DNA of 64,000 bases from Pseudomonas silesiensis (GCF_001661075.1 NZ_CP014870.1:1178001-1242000), one strand, 5' to 3'; counted from the stretch's first letter, positions 35,958 through 45,880 are shown. Numbers and translations are program-made. Notes: a model not told the origin generated them from the letters alone.

Positions 35958-38900
35958 TAGCCAGCCTCTTTAGAAGGTTCAAGTGCGTCATCCTGGTCAG
36001 CGGTTTTGCGCTGCCCCATGGCCGACACGGTGACGAAAAACAGTGGGACCCAGAAGATCGCCAGGATCGTGGCGGTGAGCATACCGCCAATCACCCCGGT
36101 ACCGATCGCATGTTGGCTACCAGAGCCTGCGCCCGTGGAAATGGCCAGTGGTACCACACCAAGGACGAAGGCGAGCGAGGTCATGACGATCGGTCGCAAA
36201 CGCATCCGGCAGGCTTCGATCGCGGCATCGCGCAGGCTGCGCCCCTGTTCATGCAGTTCCTTGGCGAATTCGACGATCAGGATGGCGTTTTTCGCCGCCA
36301 GCCCGATGGTCGTCAACAGGCCCACCTGGAAGTACACGTCGTTGGACAGGCCGCGCAGGCTGGTCGCCATCAGCGCCCCGATGATGCCCAACGGCACCAC
36401 CAGCATCACCGCGATCGGGATCGACCAGCTTTCGTACAGCGCGGCCAGGCACAGGAACACCATCAGCAGCGACAACGCATACAGCGCGGGCGCTTGCGAG
36501 CCGGACAGACGTTCCTCATACGACAGACCGGTCCAGGAAATACCGACACCGGCCGGCAGTTTCCTGGCCAGGGCTTCGACTTCGGCCATGGCTTCACCGG
36601 TGGAATACCCGGGCGCCGGAGCACCGAGAATTTCCATCGCTTCCACGCCGTTGTAACGCGACAGCTTCGGCGCGCCGTAAATCCACTCACCTTTGGCGAA
36701 GGCCGAGAACGGCACCATGGTCCCGGCGCTGTTGCGCACATACCACTTCTTCACGTCCTCGGGACTCATGCGCGCATTTGGCTCGCCTTGCAAATAGACC
36801 TTCTTCACCCGACCGCGGTCGATGAAGTCGTTCACATAGCTACTGCCCAGGGCAATCGACAGGGTGTTGTTGATGTCGGTGAGGGTCACGCCCAGGGCGC
36901 TGGCCTTCTCGTCATCGATTTCCAGCTGGTATTGCGGCTCGTCGTTCAGACCGTTGGGACGCACTTGCGAGAGGACCTTGCTTTGCGCCGCCATGCCGAG
37001 GAACTGGTTGCGCGCTTCCATCAGCTTGTCGTGACCGATACCGGCGCGGTCCTGCAGGAACACGTCGAAACCGGTGGCGTTACCCAGTTCCAGAACCGCC
37101 GGTGGGGCGAAAGCAAACACCATGGCATCACGGAAGGTGAAGAAGTGCTGCTGGGCCCGTGCCGCGAGTTTGAATACGCTGTTGTCGGCGTTACGCTCGT
37201 CCCAGGGTTTGAGCATGATGAACGCCATGCCCGAGCTCTGGCCACGGCCGGCAAAGTTGAAACCGGTCACGGTAAACACCGAGGCCACCGCGTCACCTTC
37301 ACCGCCGTCCTTGGAGGGACGCAGCAGGAACTCACGCATTTCGTCCACCACCACCTGCGTGCGCTGTGCAGTGGAGCCGGCCGGGGTTTGCACCTGGGCG
37401 AACAATACGCCTTGGTCTTCTTCCGGCAGGAACGCCGTTGGAATACGGGTGAACAGCCAGATCATGCCGACCAGGATGATGAGGTAGGCCAGCAGGTAGG
37501 GCGCCTTGTTCGAGAGCATATTGCCCACGCCACGCTCATAGCTTCTGACACTACGGTCGAAATTGCGGTTGAACCAGCCGAAGAAGCCGCGTTTCGGCGT
37601 GCCGTGTTCGCCTTTCGGAATCGGCTTGAGCATGGTGGCGCACAAGGCCGGGGTGAAGATCAGCGCAACCAGTACCGACAGCGCCATGGCGGAAACGATG
37701 GTGATCGAGAACTGCTTGTAGATCACACCGGTAGAGCCACTGAAGAACGCCATCGGCAGTAATACCGCCGACAGCACCAGGGCAATACCGACCAGTGCAC
37801 CCTGGATCTGCCCCATGGATTTCTTGGTGGCCTCCTTGGGTGACAGGCCTTCTTCGCTCATGACCCGTTCGACGTTTTCCACCACGACGATGGCGTCGTC
37901 CACCAGCAAGCCGATGGCCAACACCATGCCGAACATGGTCAGGGTGTTGATGCTGAAGCCAAATGCCGCAAGGATGCCGAAGGTACCCAGCAACACCACC
38001 GGGACCGTCATCGTGGTGATGACGGTGGCGCGGAAGTTCTGCAGGAACAGGAACATCACCAGGAACACCAGCACGACCGCTTCGACCAGGGTTTCAACCA
38101 CGCCCTTGATCGACTCGGTCACCACCGGCGTGGTGTCGTACGGGAACACCACTTCCATGCCTTGCGGGAAGAACGGCTTGAGTGTCTCGATGGTCTTGCG
38201 CAGGGCTTTGGCCGTGTCGAGGGCGTTGGCACCGTTGGCCAGTTTCACCGCCAGACCGGAGGCCGGGCTGCCGTTGAACTGGGCACTGATCGCATAGTTC
38301 TCGCCGCCCAGGCCGACATCCGCGACGTCGCCGACGCGCACTTGCGAGCCGTCCTTGTTGACCTTGAGCAGGATCGCCTTGAACTGCTCGGCAGTCTGCA
38401 GGCGGGTCTTGCCGATGATCGTCGCGTTCAGCTGTTGGCCGGCGACCGCTGGCAAACCGCCGAGTTGACCGGACGACACCTGGACGTTCTGCGCCGCGAT
38501 GGCGGTCTTCACGTCCACCGGCGTCAGGTTGAAGTTGTTGAGCTTGGCCGGGTCGAGCCAGATCCGCATCGCGTACTGGGCACCGAAGACCTGGAAGTCA
38601 CCGACACCGGCGGTCCGCGAGATCGGATCCTGCATGTTCGACACGATGTAGTTGGACAGGTCGTCCTTGGTCATGCTGCCGTCACGGGACACCACGCCGA
38701 TCACCATCAGGAAGTTTTTCACTGCCTTGGTCACGCGGATCCCCTGTTGCTGCACTTCTTGCGGCAGCAGCGGGGTGGCCAGGTTCAGTTTGTTCTGGAC
38801 CTGAACCTGCGCGGTATCGGAGTTGGTGCCCTGCTCGAAGGTCGCGGTAATGGTCATGCTGCCGTCGGAGTTACTTTCCGAGGAGACATAACGCAGGTTA

Positions 38901-39118
38901 TCGATACCGTTGAGCTGTTGTTCGATCACCTGCACCACGGTGTCCTGCACGGTTTGTGCGGACGCGCCCGGGTAGGTCACCTGGATCGCAATGGCCGGAG
39001 GCGCAATGCTCGGGTATTGGTTGATCGGAAGTTTGAGGATCGAGAGTGCCCCGACCAGCATGATCACCAGGGCAATTACCCAGGCGAAAATCGGACGGTC
39101 GATAAAAAATTTCGACAT
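35957..39118 (-). CDS. ttgB: RND multidrug efflux pump inner-membrane subunit (TtgB/EmhB)
   Basis: 1053 residues, HAE1 family. [21 protein letters not shown] at the start, [18 protein letters not shown] with the paired proton-relay aspartates in TM4, and [13 protein letters not shown]. Twelve TM segments and two large periplasmic loops as in AcrB/MexB. Proton-driven export of antibiotics, solvents and, for EmhB, polycyclic aromatics. Central gene of ttgA-ttgB-ttgC, 3 bp after ttgA. Confidence 0.95.
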   Translation of the reverse strand: MSKFFIDRPIFAWVIALVIMLVGALSILKLPINQYPSIAPPAIAIQVTYPGASAQTVQDTVVQVIEQQLNGIDNLRYVSSESNSDGSMTITATFEQGTNSDTAQVQVQNKLNLATPLLPQEVQQQGIRVTKAVKNFLMVIGVVSRDGSMTKDDLSNYIVSNMQDPISRTAGVGDFQVFGAQYAMRIWLDPAKLNNFNLTPVDVKTAIAAQNVQVSSGQLGGLPAVAGQQLNATIIGKTRLQTAEQFKAILLKVNKDGSQVRVGDVADVGLGGENYAISAQFNGSPASGLAVKLANGANALDTAKALRKTIETLKPFFPQGMEVVFPYDTTPVVTESIKGVVETLVEAVVLVFLVMFLFLQNFRATVITTMTVPVVLLGTFGILAAFGFSINTLTMFGMVLAIGLLVDDAIVVVENVERVMSEEGLSPKEATKKSMGQIQGALVGIALVLSAVLLPMAFFSGSTGVIYKQFSITIVSAMALSVLVALIFTPALCATMLKPIPKGEHGTPKRGFFGWFNRNFDRSVRSYERGVGNMLSNKAPYLLAYLIILVGMIWLFTRIPTAFLPEEDQGVLFAQVQTPAGSTAQRTQVVVDEMREFLLRPSKDGGEGDAVASVFTVTGFNFAGRGQSSGMAFIMLKPWDERNADNSVFKLAARAQQHFFTFRDAMVFAFAPPAVLELGNATGFDVFLQDRAGIGHDKLMEARNQFLGMAAQSKVLSQVRPNGLNDEPQYQLEIDDEKASALGVTLTDINNTLSIALGSSYVNDFIDRGRVKKVYLQGEPNARMSPEDVKKWYVRNSAGTMVPFSAFAKGEWIYGAPKLSRYNGVEAMEILGAPAPGYSTGEAMAEVEALARKLPAGVGISWTGLSYEERLSGSQAPALYALSLLMVFLCLAALYESWSIPIAVMLVVPLGIIGALMATSLRGLSNDVYFQVGLLTTIGLAAKNAILIVEFAKELHEQGRSLRDAAIEACRMRLRPIVMTSLAFVLGVVPLAISTGAGSGSQHAIGTGVIGGMLTATILAIFWVPLFFVTVSAMGQRKTADQDDALEPSKEAG

Positions 39119-39121
39119 GGT

Positions 39122-40279
39122 CTACTCCCCTTTGCCGCCGGCAGCCTTGTCAGCTACCTGTGCGGGGGCCGGGTTCTTTGCGCCAACGTTAGTCGCTTCA
39201 CTGGCTTTGACTTCAATGCCAGGTTTGACGTATTGCAGCCCTTCGGTGATCAGTCGATCGCCGGCCTTCAAGCCATCTTCGATCAGCCATTGGCTGCCCA
39301 CGGTGCGGCTGGCCTTGAGCTGACGCAATTCAACCTTGTTGTCCGGGCCGACGACCAATGCGGTCGGGCTGCCTTTGAGGTCGCGGGTCACACCTTGTTG
39401 CGGTGCGAGGATCGCCGCGCTGTTCACGCCCGATTGCAGCTGGGCGTGAACAAACATGCCTGGCAGCAAGGTGTGATCAGGGTTAGGGAACACCGCACGC
39501 AAGGTCACGGAACCGGTGGTCTGGTCCACCGAGACTTCGGAGAACTCGAGCTTGCCCGATTGTTTGTATTCGCTGCCATCTTCCAGGGTCAGCTTGACCA
39601 TGGCGGCAGTGTCGCCAGCTTTTTGCAGGCGACCGCTTTCCAGTTCGCGGCGCAGTTGAAGCAGCTCCACGGAGGACTGGGTCACGTCGACGTAGATCGG
39701 GTCGAGCTGGTGAATCACGGCCATGGCTTCGGCCTGGCCGCTGGTCACCAGCGCGCCTTCGGTCACCGTAGAACGGCCGATACGGCCGGAGATCGGCGCG
39801 TACACCTTGGTGTAGCGCACATTGATCTGCGCGCTTTGCATGGTCGCTTCCGCTTGCAGCCGGTTAGCCAGGGCCGTGTCGTATTCCTGGCGGCTGACAG
39901 CCTGCTCCTTGACCAGTTGCTGGTAGCGATCGGAGATCGACTTGGTCTGTTGCAGATTGGCCTGGGCGCTTTTCAGGGTGGCTTCATAAACGGCCGGATC
40001 GATCTGATACAGCTGCTGACCGGCCTTGACGTCGCCGCCTTCCTTGAACAGGCGCTTGAGAATGATGCCGTTGACCTGAGGGCGAACCTCGGCGATGCGG
40101 AACGCGCTGGTGCGGCCCGGGAGCTCGGAGGTCAGGGTGAAGGCTTGTGGTTGCAAGGTGACGACGCCGACCTGAGGGGGCGGTGCTGCAGGCGCGGCCT
40201 CTTCCTTTTTGCATCCGCCAAGCAGTGTGGCCAAGGCGACGGCGGTGACCAGAGCGGTAACAGCTGGCTTGAATTGCAT
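39122..40279 (-). CDS. ttgA: RND efflux periplasmic adaptor (TtgA/EmhA)
   Basis: 385 residues from MQFKPAVTAL, preceded by CGAGGA; an in-frame start 21 bases upstream is not needed. Lipoprotein signal ends LLGGCKKEE. Lipoyl/barrel-sandwich parts (EVRPQVNGIILKRLFKEG, QQLYQIDP), alpha-hairpin (ANLQQTKSISDRYQQL) and C-terminal beta-barrel. Bridges TtgB and TtgC. First gene of the operon, divergent from ttgR. Confidence 0.94.
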   Translation of the reverse strand: MQFKPAVTALVTAVALATLLGGCKKEEAAPAAPPPQVGVVTLQPQAFTLTSELPGRTSAFRIAEVRPQVNGIILKRLFKEGGDVKAGQQLYQIDPAVYEATLKSAQANLQQTKSISDRYQQLVKEQAVSRQEYDTALANRLQAEATMQSAQINVRYTKVYAPISGRIGRSTVTEGALVTSGQAEAMAVIHQLDPIYVDVTQSSVELLQLRRELESGRLQKAGDTAAMVKLTLEDGSEYKQSGKLEFSEVSVDQTTGSVTLRAVFPNPDHTLLPGMFVHAQLQSGVNSAAILAPQQGVTRDLKGSPTALVVGPDNKVELRQLKASRTVGSQWLIEDGLKAGDRLITEGLQYVKPGIEVKASEATNVGAKNPAPAQVADKAAGGKGE

Positions 40280-40370
40280 GAAAATCCTCGGGTCAGGCAC
40301 GCACAGTGCGCACTCGAAAGGTGGAAAGGTAAAAATTTTGCGCTGAGTGGATAAGTAGCTTGCTAAGTAA

Positions 40371-40400
40371 TATACTTACGTTCATGGTTGTTTGTAAATA
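40371..40400. promoter_or_regulatory. TtgR operator in the ttgA-ttgR gap
   Basis: On the minus strand: TATTTACAAACAACCATGAA followed by CGTAAGTATA. This is nearly the TtgR operator known from P. putida, which overlaps both divergent promoters. Located 92 bp before ttgA and 145 bp before ttgR. Confidence 0.85.
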
Positions 40401-40544
40401 GCTGAACCGTGTCACCTTGACGTTACAAAATTTGTTCAAGAGTTCGAACTGTAGGGTGGGGACGCCGCCTGAGAGCGTTCGCCCCACTTTTATTCAGCTG
40501 ATATCCAGTCATCGCTGAAGCATCCTGATTGAGGTTGTACTGCC

Positions 40545-41177
40545 ATGGTCCGTCGTACCAAAGAGGAAGCTCAAGAAACCCGTAGCCAGATACTCGAAGC
40601 GGCCGAAAAAGCCTTTTTCGAGCGGGGCGTGGCGCGCACGACACTGGCGGACATCGCGACCCTGGCCGGCGTCACGCGCGGGGCCATCTATTGGCATTTC
40701 AGCAACAAGGCGGACCTGGTGCAGGCCATGCTCGACACCCTGCATGAGCCGCTGGATGAAATGGCCACGGCCAGCGAAAGCGCAGATGAACCTGACCCGC
40801 TGGGTTGCATGCGCAAGCTGCTGATTCATTTGTTTCATCAAGTTGCCCTGGACCCGAAAACCCGGCGCATCAATGAGATTCTGTTTCATAAGTGCGAATT
40901 CACCGATGAAATGTGCGATCTGCGCCAGCAGCGTCGCTCGGCCAGTCTCGATTGCAACGGGCGAATCGCCCTGGCCCTGAGTAATGCAGTGAATCGCGGA
41001 CAGTTGCCGGAAAACCTCGACACCGCCCGCGCCGCCATCAGCCTGCATGCGTACATCGATGGCATCCTGTACCAGTGGCTGTTGGCCCCCGACAGTTTTG
41101 AACTGCACGCCGAAGCCGAGCGTTGGGCCGATACAGGGTTGGATATGCTGCGCCTGAGCCCGAGTCTGTGCAAATAA
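40545..41177 (+). CDS. ttgR: TetR-family repressor of the efflux operon (TtgR/EmhR)
   Basis: 210 residues. N-terminal helix-turn-helix [20 protein letters not shown]...[22 protein letters not shown]-terminal ligand domain typical of AcrR/TtgR. Represses ttgABC and itself; released by antibiotics, flavonoids and other plant or aromatic compounds in P. putida. The matching operator lies upstream. A hairpin with T residues follows the gene. Confidence 0.94.
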   Translation: MVRRTKEEAQETRSQILEAAEKAFFERGVARTTLADIATLAGVTRGAIYWHFSNKADLVQAMLDTLHEPLDEMATASESADEPDPLGCMRKLLIHLFHQVALDPKTRRINEILFHKCEFTDEMCDLRQQRRSASLDCNGRIALALSNAVNRGQLPENLDTARAAISLHAYIDGILYQWLLAPDSFELHAEAERWADTGLDMLRLSPSLCK

Positions 41178-41238
41178 AACAAAATGAACAAATGAGTCCG
41201 GTTCTGCCATTGGTCGACAGGGGTGAAGCTCGGTTCTT

Positions 41239-41267
41239 TGCTCCCGTTGTCGCAACGGGGGGCTTTT
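41239..41267 (+). terminator. Probable terminator after ttgR
   Basis: CCCGTTG-TCG-CAACGGG hairpin followed by GGGCTTTTATATA; T tail is short. Confidence 0.6.
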
Positions 41268-41425
41268 ATATACGTAGACTCTTGCAGATGACAGCGAGCG
41301 AACCCGGTATTTTGTAGGGAATTTGTGTCGAGTTTGATTGAGTGTGGCGTCGGCGGGAGCGGTATCGCGCCGATTGGCCTCAATGATCTTGCTATTGCCT
41401 GGCTCCAGCGCCAGTGCTGAAAGGG

Positions 41426-41911
41426 TCAGAACATCAGCCCCATCCGCCGCTCGTAACCTATCCGGCCCTTATAGGCCTCACCGCTGTCGACCCAGCCGAA
41501 TTTTGCGTAAAGCGCGATGGCCGACACGTTGTCGGCATCCACTGACAATTCCAGCCCCTTGATCTCTGGCCAGGCCTGGCGCGCCACCTCGGGCAACGCC
41601 TGCAGGCAGGCCTTGCCATAGCCTTTGCCCTGAGCGCGTTGATCCACTTGCAATGCATGCAGGGTCGCACTGTGTTCGTCGGCCCAGGCGGGCAGCACCG
41701 GCGGGCGTTTGAGCAGCAGAAAGGCCACGGGAATGTCCTCGGCCAGCAGGGCAAATCCCTTGACCCCGGGGCCGGGCTTTGACAACAAGCTGTGCAACGC
41801 ACCGTGGATGTCACCAGAGAACCTGATTTGTTCTTTATGCACTTCAATGGCCTCGACCTGCCGACGCTGGAGCGCGTTCAGGCTTTCGTAAGGCACGAGT
41901 CTGGCTGTCAC
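41426..41911 (-). CDS. GNAT-family N-acetyltransferase
   Basis: 161 residues. Acetyl-CoA-binding motif A is VDQRAQGKGYGKACLQAL (about residues 92-109), followed by LELSVDADNVSAIALYAKFGWVDSG, the usual motif B end of GNAT proteins. Cytoplasmic acetyl transfer to an unknown amine. Monocistronic. Divergent from the SnoaL-like gene. Confidence 0.85.
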   Translation of the reverse strand: MTARLVPYESLNALQRRQVEAIEVHKEQIRFSGDIHGALHSLLSKPGPGVKGFALLAEDIPVAFLLLKRPPVLPAWADEHSATLHALQVDQRAQGKGYGKACLQALPEVARQAWPEIKGLELSVDADNVSAIALYAKFGWVDSGEAYKGRIGYERRMGLMF

Positions 41912-42051
41912 TGGAGTATCCTTTTTCCATTACCAAGATGTTTCAGATTCTAACGAGTTTGTGCCGACGGATTATTTTTATTTCGGTTGTCGATTTGGCG
42001 TTTAGCCAGACGACAAAGGGTGTCTTCCAACAAAAACCACGGAGAACCACC

Positions 42052-42477
42052 ATGAACGCTACCCACGAGATCCAGACCCTGATCGACACCTATCGCCAGG
42101 CGGTCATCGCCAAGGATGTGGAGAAAATCATGGCCTTGTATGCCGACGACATCGTCTCCTACGACGCCGTCAAGGCCCTGCAATTCCGGGGCAAGGCCGC
42201 CTACCGCGCGCATTGGCTGGAATGCATGGAAATGTGCCAGGGCCCGCACACCTTTGACTTCGACCAGATGAACATCGTGGCGGACGAGCACATCGCCTTT
42301 GCCCACTGGCTGGCCCATTGCGGGGGCACCAATGAAAAGGGTGAAACCCAGGCCTGCTGGATGCGCGTGACCGCCTGTTATCGGCGCGAGGCCGGACAAT
42401 GGCGCATCGTCCACGAACACTGGTCGGCCCCGTTCGACATGATGAGCGGCACGGCGCTGTTCAATCTGGAACCTTGA
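42052..42477 (+). CDS. SnoaL-like / DUF4440 nuclear-transport-factor-2-fold protein
   Basis: 141 residues from MNATHEIQTLID, with ACGGAGAACCACC before it. Pattern LIDTYRQAVIAKDVEKIMALYADDIVSYD and the closing WRIVHEHWSAPFD are those of small NTF2-fold proteins of the ketosteroid isomerase/SnoaL type. Substrate unknown. It lies 117 bp before the YCII/ECF pair and may belong to the same response, since ECF42-linked loci often carry such small proteins. Confidence 0.82.
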   Translation: MNATHEIQTLIDTYRQAVIAKDVEKIMALYADDIVSYDAVKALQFRGKAAYRAHWLECMEMCQGPHTFDFDQMNIVADEHIAFAHWLAHCGGTNEKGETQACWMRVTACYRREAGQWRIVHEHWSAPFDMMSGTALFNLEP

Positions 42478-42532
42478 TCGCCTGGCGGTTGATCGACAAA
42501 CAGCGCCATAACGCCAATCTGCAGCCATAGTT

Positions 42533-42565
42533 GATCAGTTCGACCAGTTCGACCAGTTCGATCAG
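42533..42565. repeat. Short tandem repeat (9-bp unit)
   Basis: GATCAGTTC, GACCAGTTC, GACCAGTTC, GATCAG in direct succession, just before the ribosome site of the DGPF gene. Confidence 0.7.
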
Positions 42566-42593
42566 CGCAGAGCCTCAAGAAACGGAGAGCGTC

Positions 42594-42938
42594 ATGAAAT
42601 ACCTATGCCTGGTCTACAGCAACGAGCTCGAGTTGCATTCGCTGCCCGACAGCCCGAAAGACGCCGAATGCATGGCCTACGCCGAGTCGATCCAGGGCAG
42701 TGGCCGGATGCTCGCGGCCGAAGCACTGGAGTCGGTGCAGACCGCGACCACGGTGCGCATGCGCAACGGGAAAATGTCGATCACCGACGGCCCGTTTGCC
42801 GAAACCAAGGAACAGTTGGCCGGCTTCTACCTGATCGATGCCAAGGACCTCAATGAAGCGCTCCAGGTCGCCGGCCACATCCCGGCGGCCCGGGTGGGCT
42901 GTGTCGAGGTGCGCCCCGTTCGCCAGTTGAACCCCTGA
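42594..42938 (+). CDS. YCII/DGPF-domain protein partnered with ECF sigma factor
   Basis: 114 residues from MKYLCLVYSNELELHS with AACGGAGAGCGTC upstream. MSITDGPFAETKEQLAGFYLID holds the DGPF motif that names the family. Such proteins are almost always encoded beside ECF42 sigma factors and form part of their regulon; biochemical function is unknown. The sigma-factor gene follows about 100 bp later on the same strand. Confidence 0.88.
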   Translation: MKYLCLVYSNELELHSLPDSPKDAECMAYAESIQGSGRMLAAEALESVQTATTVRMRNGKMSITDGPFAETKEQLAGFYLIDAKDLNEALQVAGHIPAARVGCVEVRPVRQLNP

Positions 42939-42964
42939 ACCTTCAGCAAAAACAGGAGATCTGC

Positions 42965-43036
42965 ATGAGCCCGCAACCCTGTAACAAGCAACCTGCCGAA
43001 GTCGAATCGGCGATGACCGAAGGCCTGCCGGTCTGA
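42965..43036 (+). CDS. Possible 23-aa leader peptide of sigma-factor gene
   Basis: ATG at 42965 after AACAGGAGATCTGC, a better ribosome site than that of the sigma gene. 23 codons (MSPQPCNKQPAEVESAMTEG...) end in a TGA that shares its A with the sigma-factor ATG. That arrangement suggests translational coupling. Could also be chance; no homology recognised. Confidence 0.4.
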   Translation: MSPQPCNKQPAEVESAMTEGLPV

Positions 43037-44271
43037 TGCCTGATGTCGCGGTGACGGCTCGGGTCGAACAGGTCTACCGTGAGGAGTCGCGGCGGATCCT
43101 GGCGACCCTGATCCGGCTGCTCGGCGATTTCGATTTGGCCGAAGAGGCCTTGCACGAGGCGTTTTTCGTCGCGGTCGAGCGCTGGCAGCGTGACGGTGTG
43201 CCGGACAATCCGCGGGCCTGGCTGGTGTCTACCGGGCGCTTCAAGGCCATTGATGTGTTGCGTCGGCGCGCGCGCTTCAACGCGTCCCGGCCATTGTTGA
43301 TCGCGCAACTGGAGGCGCTGGAGCAGGCCGACTGGAGTGACGAAGACGTGGAAGACGACCGCCTGCGCCTGATCTTTACCTGCTGTCACCCGGCACTGGC
43401 GGCGGACGCGCAGGTGCCGTTGACCCTGCGGGAAGTCTGCGACCTGACCACCGAAGAAATCGCCCGGGCCTTCCTCTCGACACCGCCCACCATTGCCCAG
43501 CGCATCGTGCGCGCCAAAGCGAAAATCCGTGACGCGAACATTCCCTATCAAGTGCCGACCCTGGCGGAATTGCCCGAACGCCTCGACAGCGTGCTGCGGG
43601 TGATTTACCTGGTGTTCAACGAAGGCTACTCGGCGTCCGTCGGCGCCGAATTGACCCGTGAGGAGTTGACCCGCGAAGCGATCCGGCTCGGCCGGTTGCT
43701 GGTCGAATTGCTGCCGGAACCGGAGGTGATGGGCCTGCTGGCGTTGATGCTGTTGCACGAGGCGCGGCGCCTGGCCCGGACATCGGCCAGTGGCGAGCTG
43801 ATTGTGCTGGATGAGCAGGATCGTTCGTTGTGGGATGCCGGGATGATCGCCGAAGGTTGCGCGCTGGTGGCGCGGGCACTGAAGACCCGGCGTTTCGGAC
43901 CTTATTGCCTGCAGGCGGCGATTGCGGCGGTGCATGCCGAGGCAGCGAAGGCGGGGGAGACGGACTGGCCGCAGATTGTCGGTCTGTATGACGTACTGGT
44001 GCAGGCCATGCCTTCACCGGTGATCGAACTGAACCGGGCTGCGGCACTGGCCAAGCGGGATGGACCGTTGGCGGGGTTGATCTTGATCGAAGGGATTCTG
44101 CAGCGCGGTGAGTTGCTGGATTACCACTTGGCGCATTCGGCGCGGGCGGAGTTTTGTCGGCAGTTGGGGCGGGTGGATGAAGCGCGGGCGGCGTATGAGC
44201 GGGCGCTTGAGTTGACGCAACAGGTGCCGGAGCGGCGGTTTATCGAGGGGCGGCTCAAGGGGTTGGAGTGA
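43036..44271 (+). CDS. ECF42-type RNA polymerase sigma factor with C-terminal TPR-like extension
   Basis: 411 residues, twice the size of ordinary ECF sigma factors. Sigma region 2: LIRLLGDFDLAEEALHEAFF...WLVSTGRFKAIDVLRRRARF; region 4: LREVCDLTTEEIARAFLSTPPTIAQRIVRAKAKI. The rest (residues about 180-411) is helical with ARAAYERALELTQQVPERRFI, resembling a TPR. ECF42 factors need this extension and have no anti-sigma factor; the DGPF neighbour supports the assignment. The stimulus is unknown. Confidence 0.9.
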   Translation: MPDVAVTARVEQVYREESRRILATLIRLLGDFDLAEEALHEAFFVAVERWQRDGVPDNPRAWLVSTGRFKAIDVLRRRARFNASRPLLIAQLEALEQADWSDEDVEDDRLRLIFTCCHPALAADAQVPLTLREVCDLTTEEIARAFLSTPPTIAQRIVRAKAKIRDANIPYQVPTLAELPERLDSVLRVIYLVFNEGYSASVGAELTREELTREAIRLGRLLVELLPEPEVMGLLALMLLHEARRLARTSASGELIVLDEQDRSLWDAGMIAEGCALVARALKTRRFGPYCLQAAIAAVHAEAAKAGETDWPQIVGLYDVLVQAMPSPVIELNRAAALAKRDGPLAGLILIEGILQRGELLDYHLAHSARAEFCRQLGRVDEARAAYERALELTQQVPERRFIEGRLKGLE

Positions 44272-44285
44272 GGTGATCCCTCGGG

Positions 44286-44373
44286 CCTCTTCGCGGGCAA
44301 GCCTCGCTCCTACGGGGCCAGGTCAATCACAAGATGGGCTCGATCCTGTAGGAGCGAGGCTTGCCCGCGAATG
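44286..44373. repeat. REP pair (BIME)
   Basis: TTCGCGGGCAAGCCTCGCTC and CCTGTAGGAGCGAGGCTTGC form an inverted pair between the convergent sigma-factor and LysR genes. Confidence 0.85.
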
Positions 44374-44382
44374 GCCGCGCCG

Positions 44383-45237
44383 CTATTCCAGCATCTTGCC
44401 GATCAACCAACTCCCCGCCGGCCCCGGCGGATTCAACCGTGACCACAGCGCATCCACCGACACCGTCTTCGGCCAGCCGCGCACCTGAAGCTCCTGCAAC
44501 GCCCCCGCACCAAAGCGTTCCACCAACCACCGTGGCAACGGCGCCCAGCCGAATCCGCCCTGGGCCATTTCCAGCAGCATCAGGTAGCTCGGCGCCGACC
44601 AGACGCGCCCCTTCGCCCGGCTTTCATAGGGATTGACGATGGTCGCCAGCCGCAATTCGCGGTGCTGTTGCAGCATCTCCTGATCGACCTTTGCCAACGC
44701 CGCCAACGGATGCCCGTGGGCGACGAACAGGGCGATTTCCGTGCGTTCGTCCACTGTCGAACTGGCCAGGTCCGGCGGGTAGCTGTCTTGCCGCTCGGCG
44801 AAGGCGACATGGGCGCGACCGCTTTGCACCAGCGCCACCAGGTCATCGCATTCGGCAATCAGGCATTCGAGCTCGAGGTCCGGATAACGCTGTTCGAAAG
44901 TACCGAGTGCCTCTTCGAACCGGTCGGACTGGTAGGTGTCGGACAACGCCACCGTCAGCTTCGCCTCGACCCCCTGGGACAGTTGGCTGGCGGTCATTTC
45001 CAGGCGGCTGGTGGCCGCCAGAATCGCCTCGGCCCGCTGCAAGACCACATGCCCGGCCGGGGTCAGGCCGGGCTTGCGGCTGCTGCGATCGAACAAGGTC
45101 AGGTTCAGGTCGATCTCCAGGCTGGCCACTGCCGCGCTGATGGTCGACTGACTGCGGCCCAGCTTGCGCGCCGCCGCGGAGAACGAGCCTTGCGTCGCCG
45201 CCTGGACGAACGCCAGCAACACTTCGTGAGAGGCCAT
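44383..45237 (-). CDS. LysR-family regulator next to PACE efflux gene
   Basis: 284 residues. N-terminal helix-turn-helix MASHEVLLAFVQAATQGSFS, AARKLGRSQSTISAAVASLE, then an effector domain (TVALSDTYQSDRFEEALGTF). Divergent from the PACE transporter gene with 89 bp between start codons, the same layout as aceR/aceI in Acinetobacter, so it is likely its activator. Ligand cannot be read from sequence. Confidence 0.88.
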   Translation of the reverse strand: MASHEVLLAFVQAATQGSFSAAARKLGRSQSTISAAVASLEIDLNLTLFDRSSRKPGLTPAGHVVLQRAEAILAATSRLEMTASQLSQGVEAKLTVALSDTYQSDRFEEALGTFEQRYPDLELECLIAECDDLVALVQSGRAHVAFAERQDSYPPDLASSTVDERTEIALFVAHGHPLAALAKVDQEMLQQHRELRLATIVNPYESRAKGRVWSAPSYLMLLEMAQGGFGWAPLPRWLVERFGAGALQELQVRGWPKTVSVDALWSRLNPPGPAGSWLIGKMLE

Positions 45238-45326
45238 AAACTATCGCCTTGATCGATGGTTATTGGTTATGAAGTATCGGTGTGATGGCGGACCATGGCA
45301 ACCACAGTCACCCAGGGAGTCTGGCC

Positions 45327-45767
45327 ATGAACGCCAACAAATCCATCACTGAACGTATTTTCCAGGCCATTGGTTTCGAACTGCTGGCGGTGTTGATCTG
45401 CACCCCGTTGCTCGCCTGGGTCATGGACAAGCCGATGCTGGAAATGGGCGTGGCGACCCTGGCCATCGCTGCATTGGCCCTGGCCTGGAACGTGGTCTTC
45501 AACGGCGTGTTCGATCGCGTGCTCAACCGTCTCGCCCTTGTGCGCAACGCCTGGGTTCGGGTGGTGCATGCGTTGCTGTTCGAGGGCGGCCTGGTCGCCG
45601 TCGGCGTGCCGCTGATTGCCTGGTGGCTGAATGTCAGCCTGTGGCAGGCGTTCCTGCTGGACATCGGTGTGTTGCTGTTCTTCCTGCCGTATACCTATGT
45701 TTATCACTGGGCGTATGACGTGGTGCGTGAGCGGATGGTCATGCGCAGTGCTTGTGAAAATCTGTAG
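45327..45767 (+). CDS. PACE-family efflux transporter (AceI-like)
   Basis: 146 residues from MNANKSITERIFQAIGFELL with CCAGGGAG before it. Two tandem bacterial-transmembrane-pair repeats, each with two helices: ERIFQAIGFELLAVLI (with the conserved membrane glutamate) and RVVHALLFEGGLVAVGVPLI, plus WNVVFNGVFDR and YTYVYHWAYDVVRE. PACE proteins export chlorhexidine, acriflavine and probably short diamines by proton exchange. Divergent LysR gene nearby. Confidence 0.9.
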   Translation: MNANKSITERIFQAIGFELLAVLICTPLLAWVMDKPMLEMGVATLAIAALALAWNVVFNGVFDRVLNRLALVRNAWVRVVHALLFEGGLVAVGVPLIAWWLNVSLWQAFLLDIGVLLFFLPYTYVYHWAYDVVRERMVMRSACENL

Positions 45768-45880
45768 GAACTGGCTTGTCGGATCGCCGCACCGCAGCGA
45801 AGGTCGTTAACGATAACGCGCCCAACCTGATTGAACCCGGAGCCTCTACGTTCTTCGCGAGCAAGCTCGCTCCTACAATC
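45762..45880. repeat. Degenerate REP pair
   Basis: CTGTAGGAACTGGCTTGTCG at the left and TTCGCGAGCAAGCTCGCTCC at the right; the left copy is decayed. Between the PACE gene and the histidine-kinase gene. Confidence 0.6.

Noticed and set aside
35606..40354. 718- and 730-codon plus-strand frames
   Set aside because: Antisense to ttgC, ttgB and ttgA.
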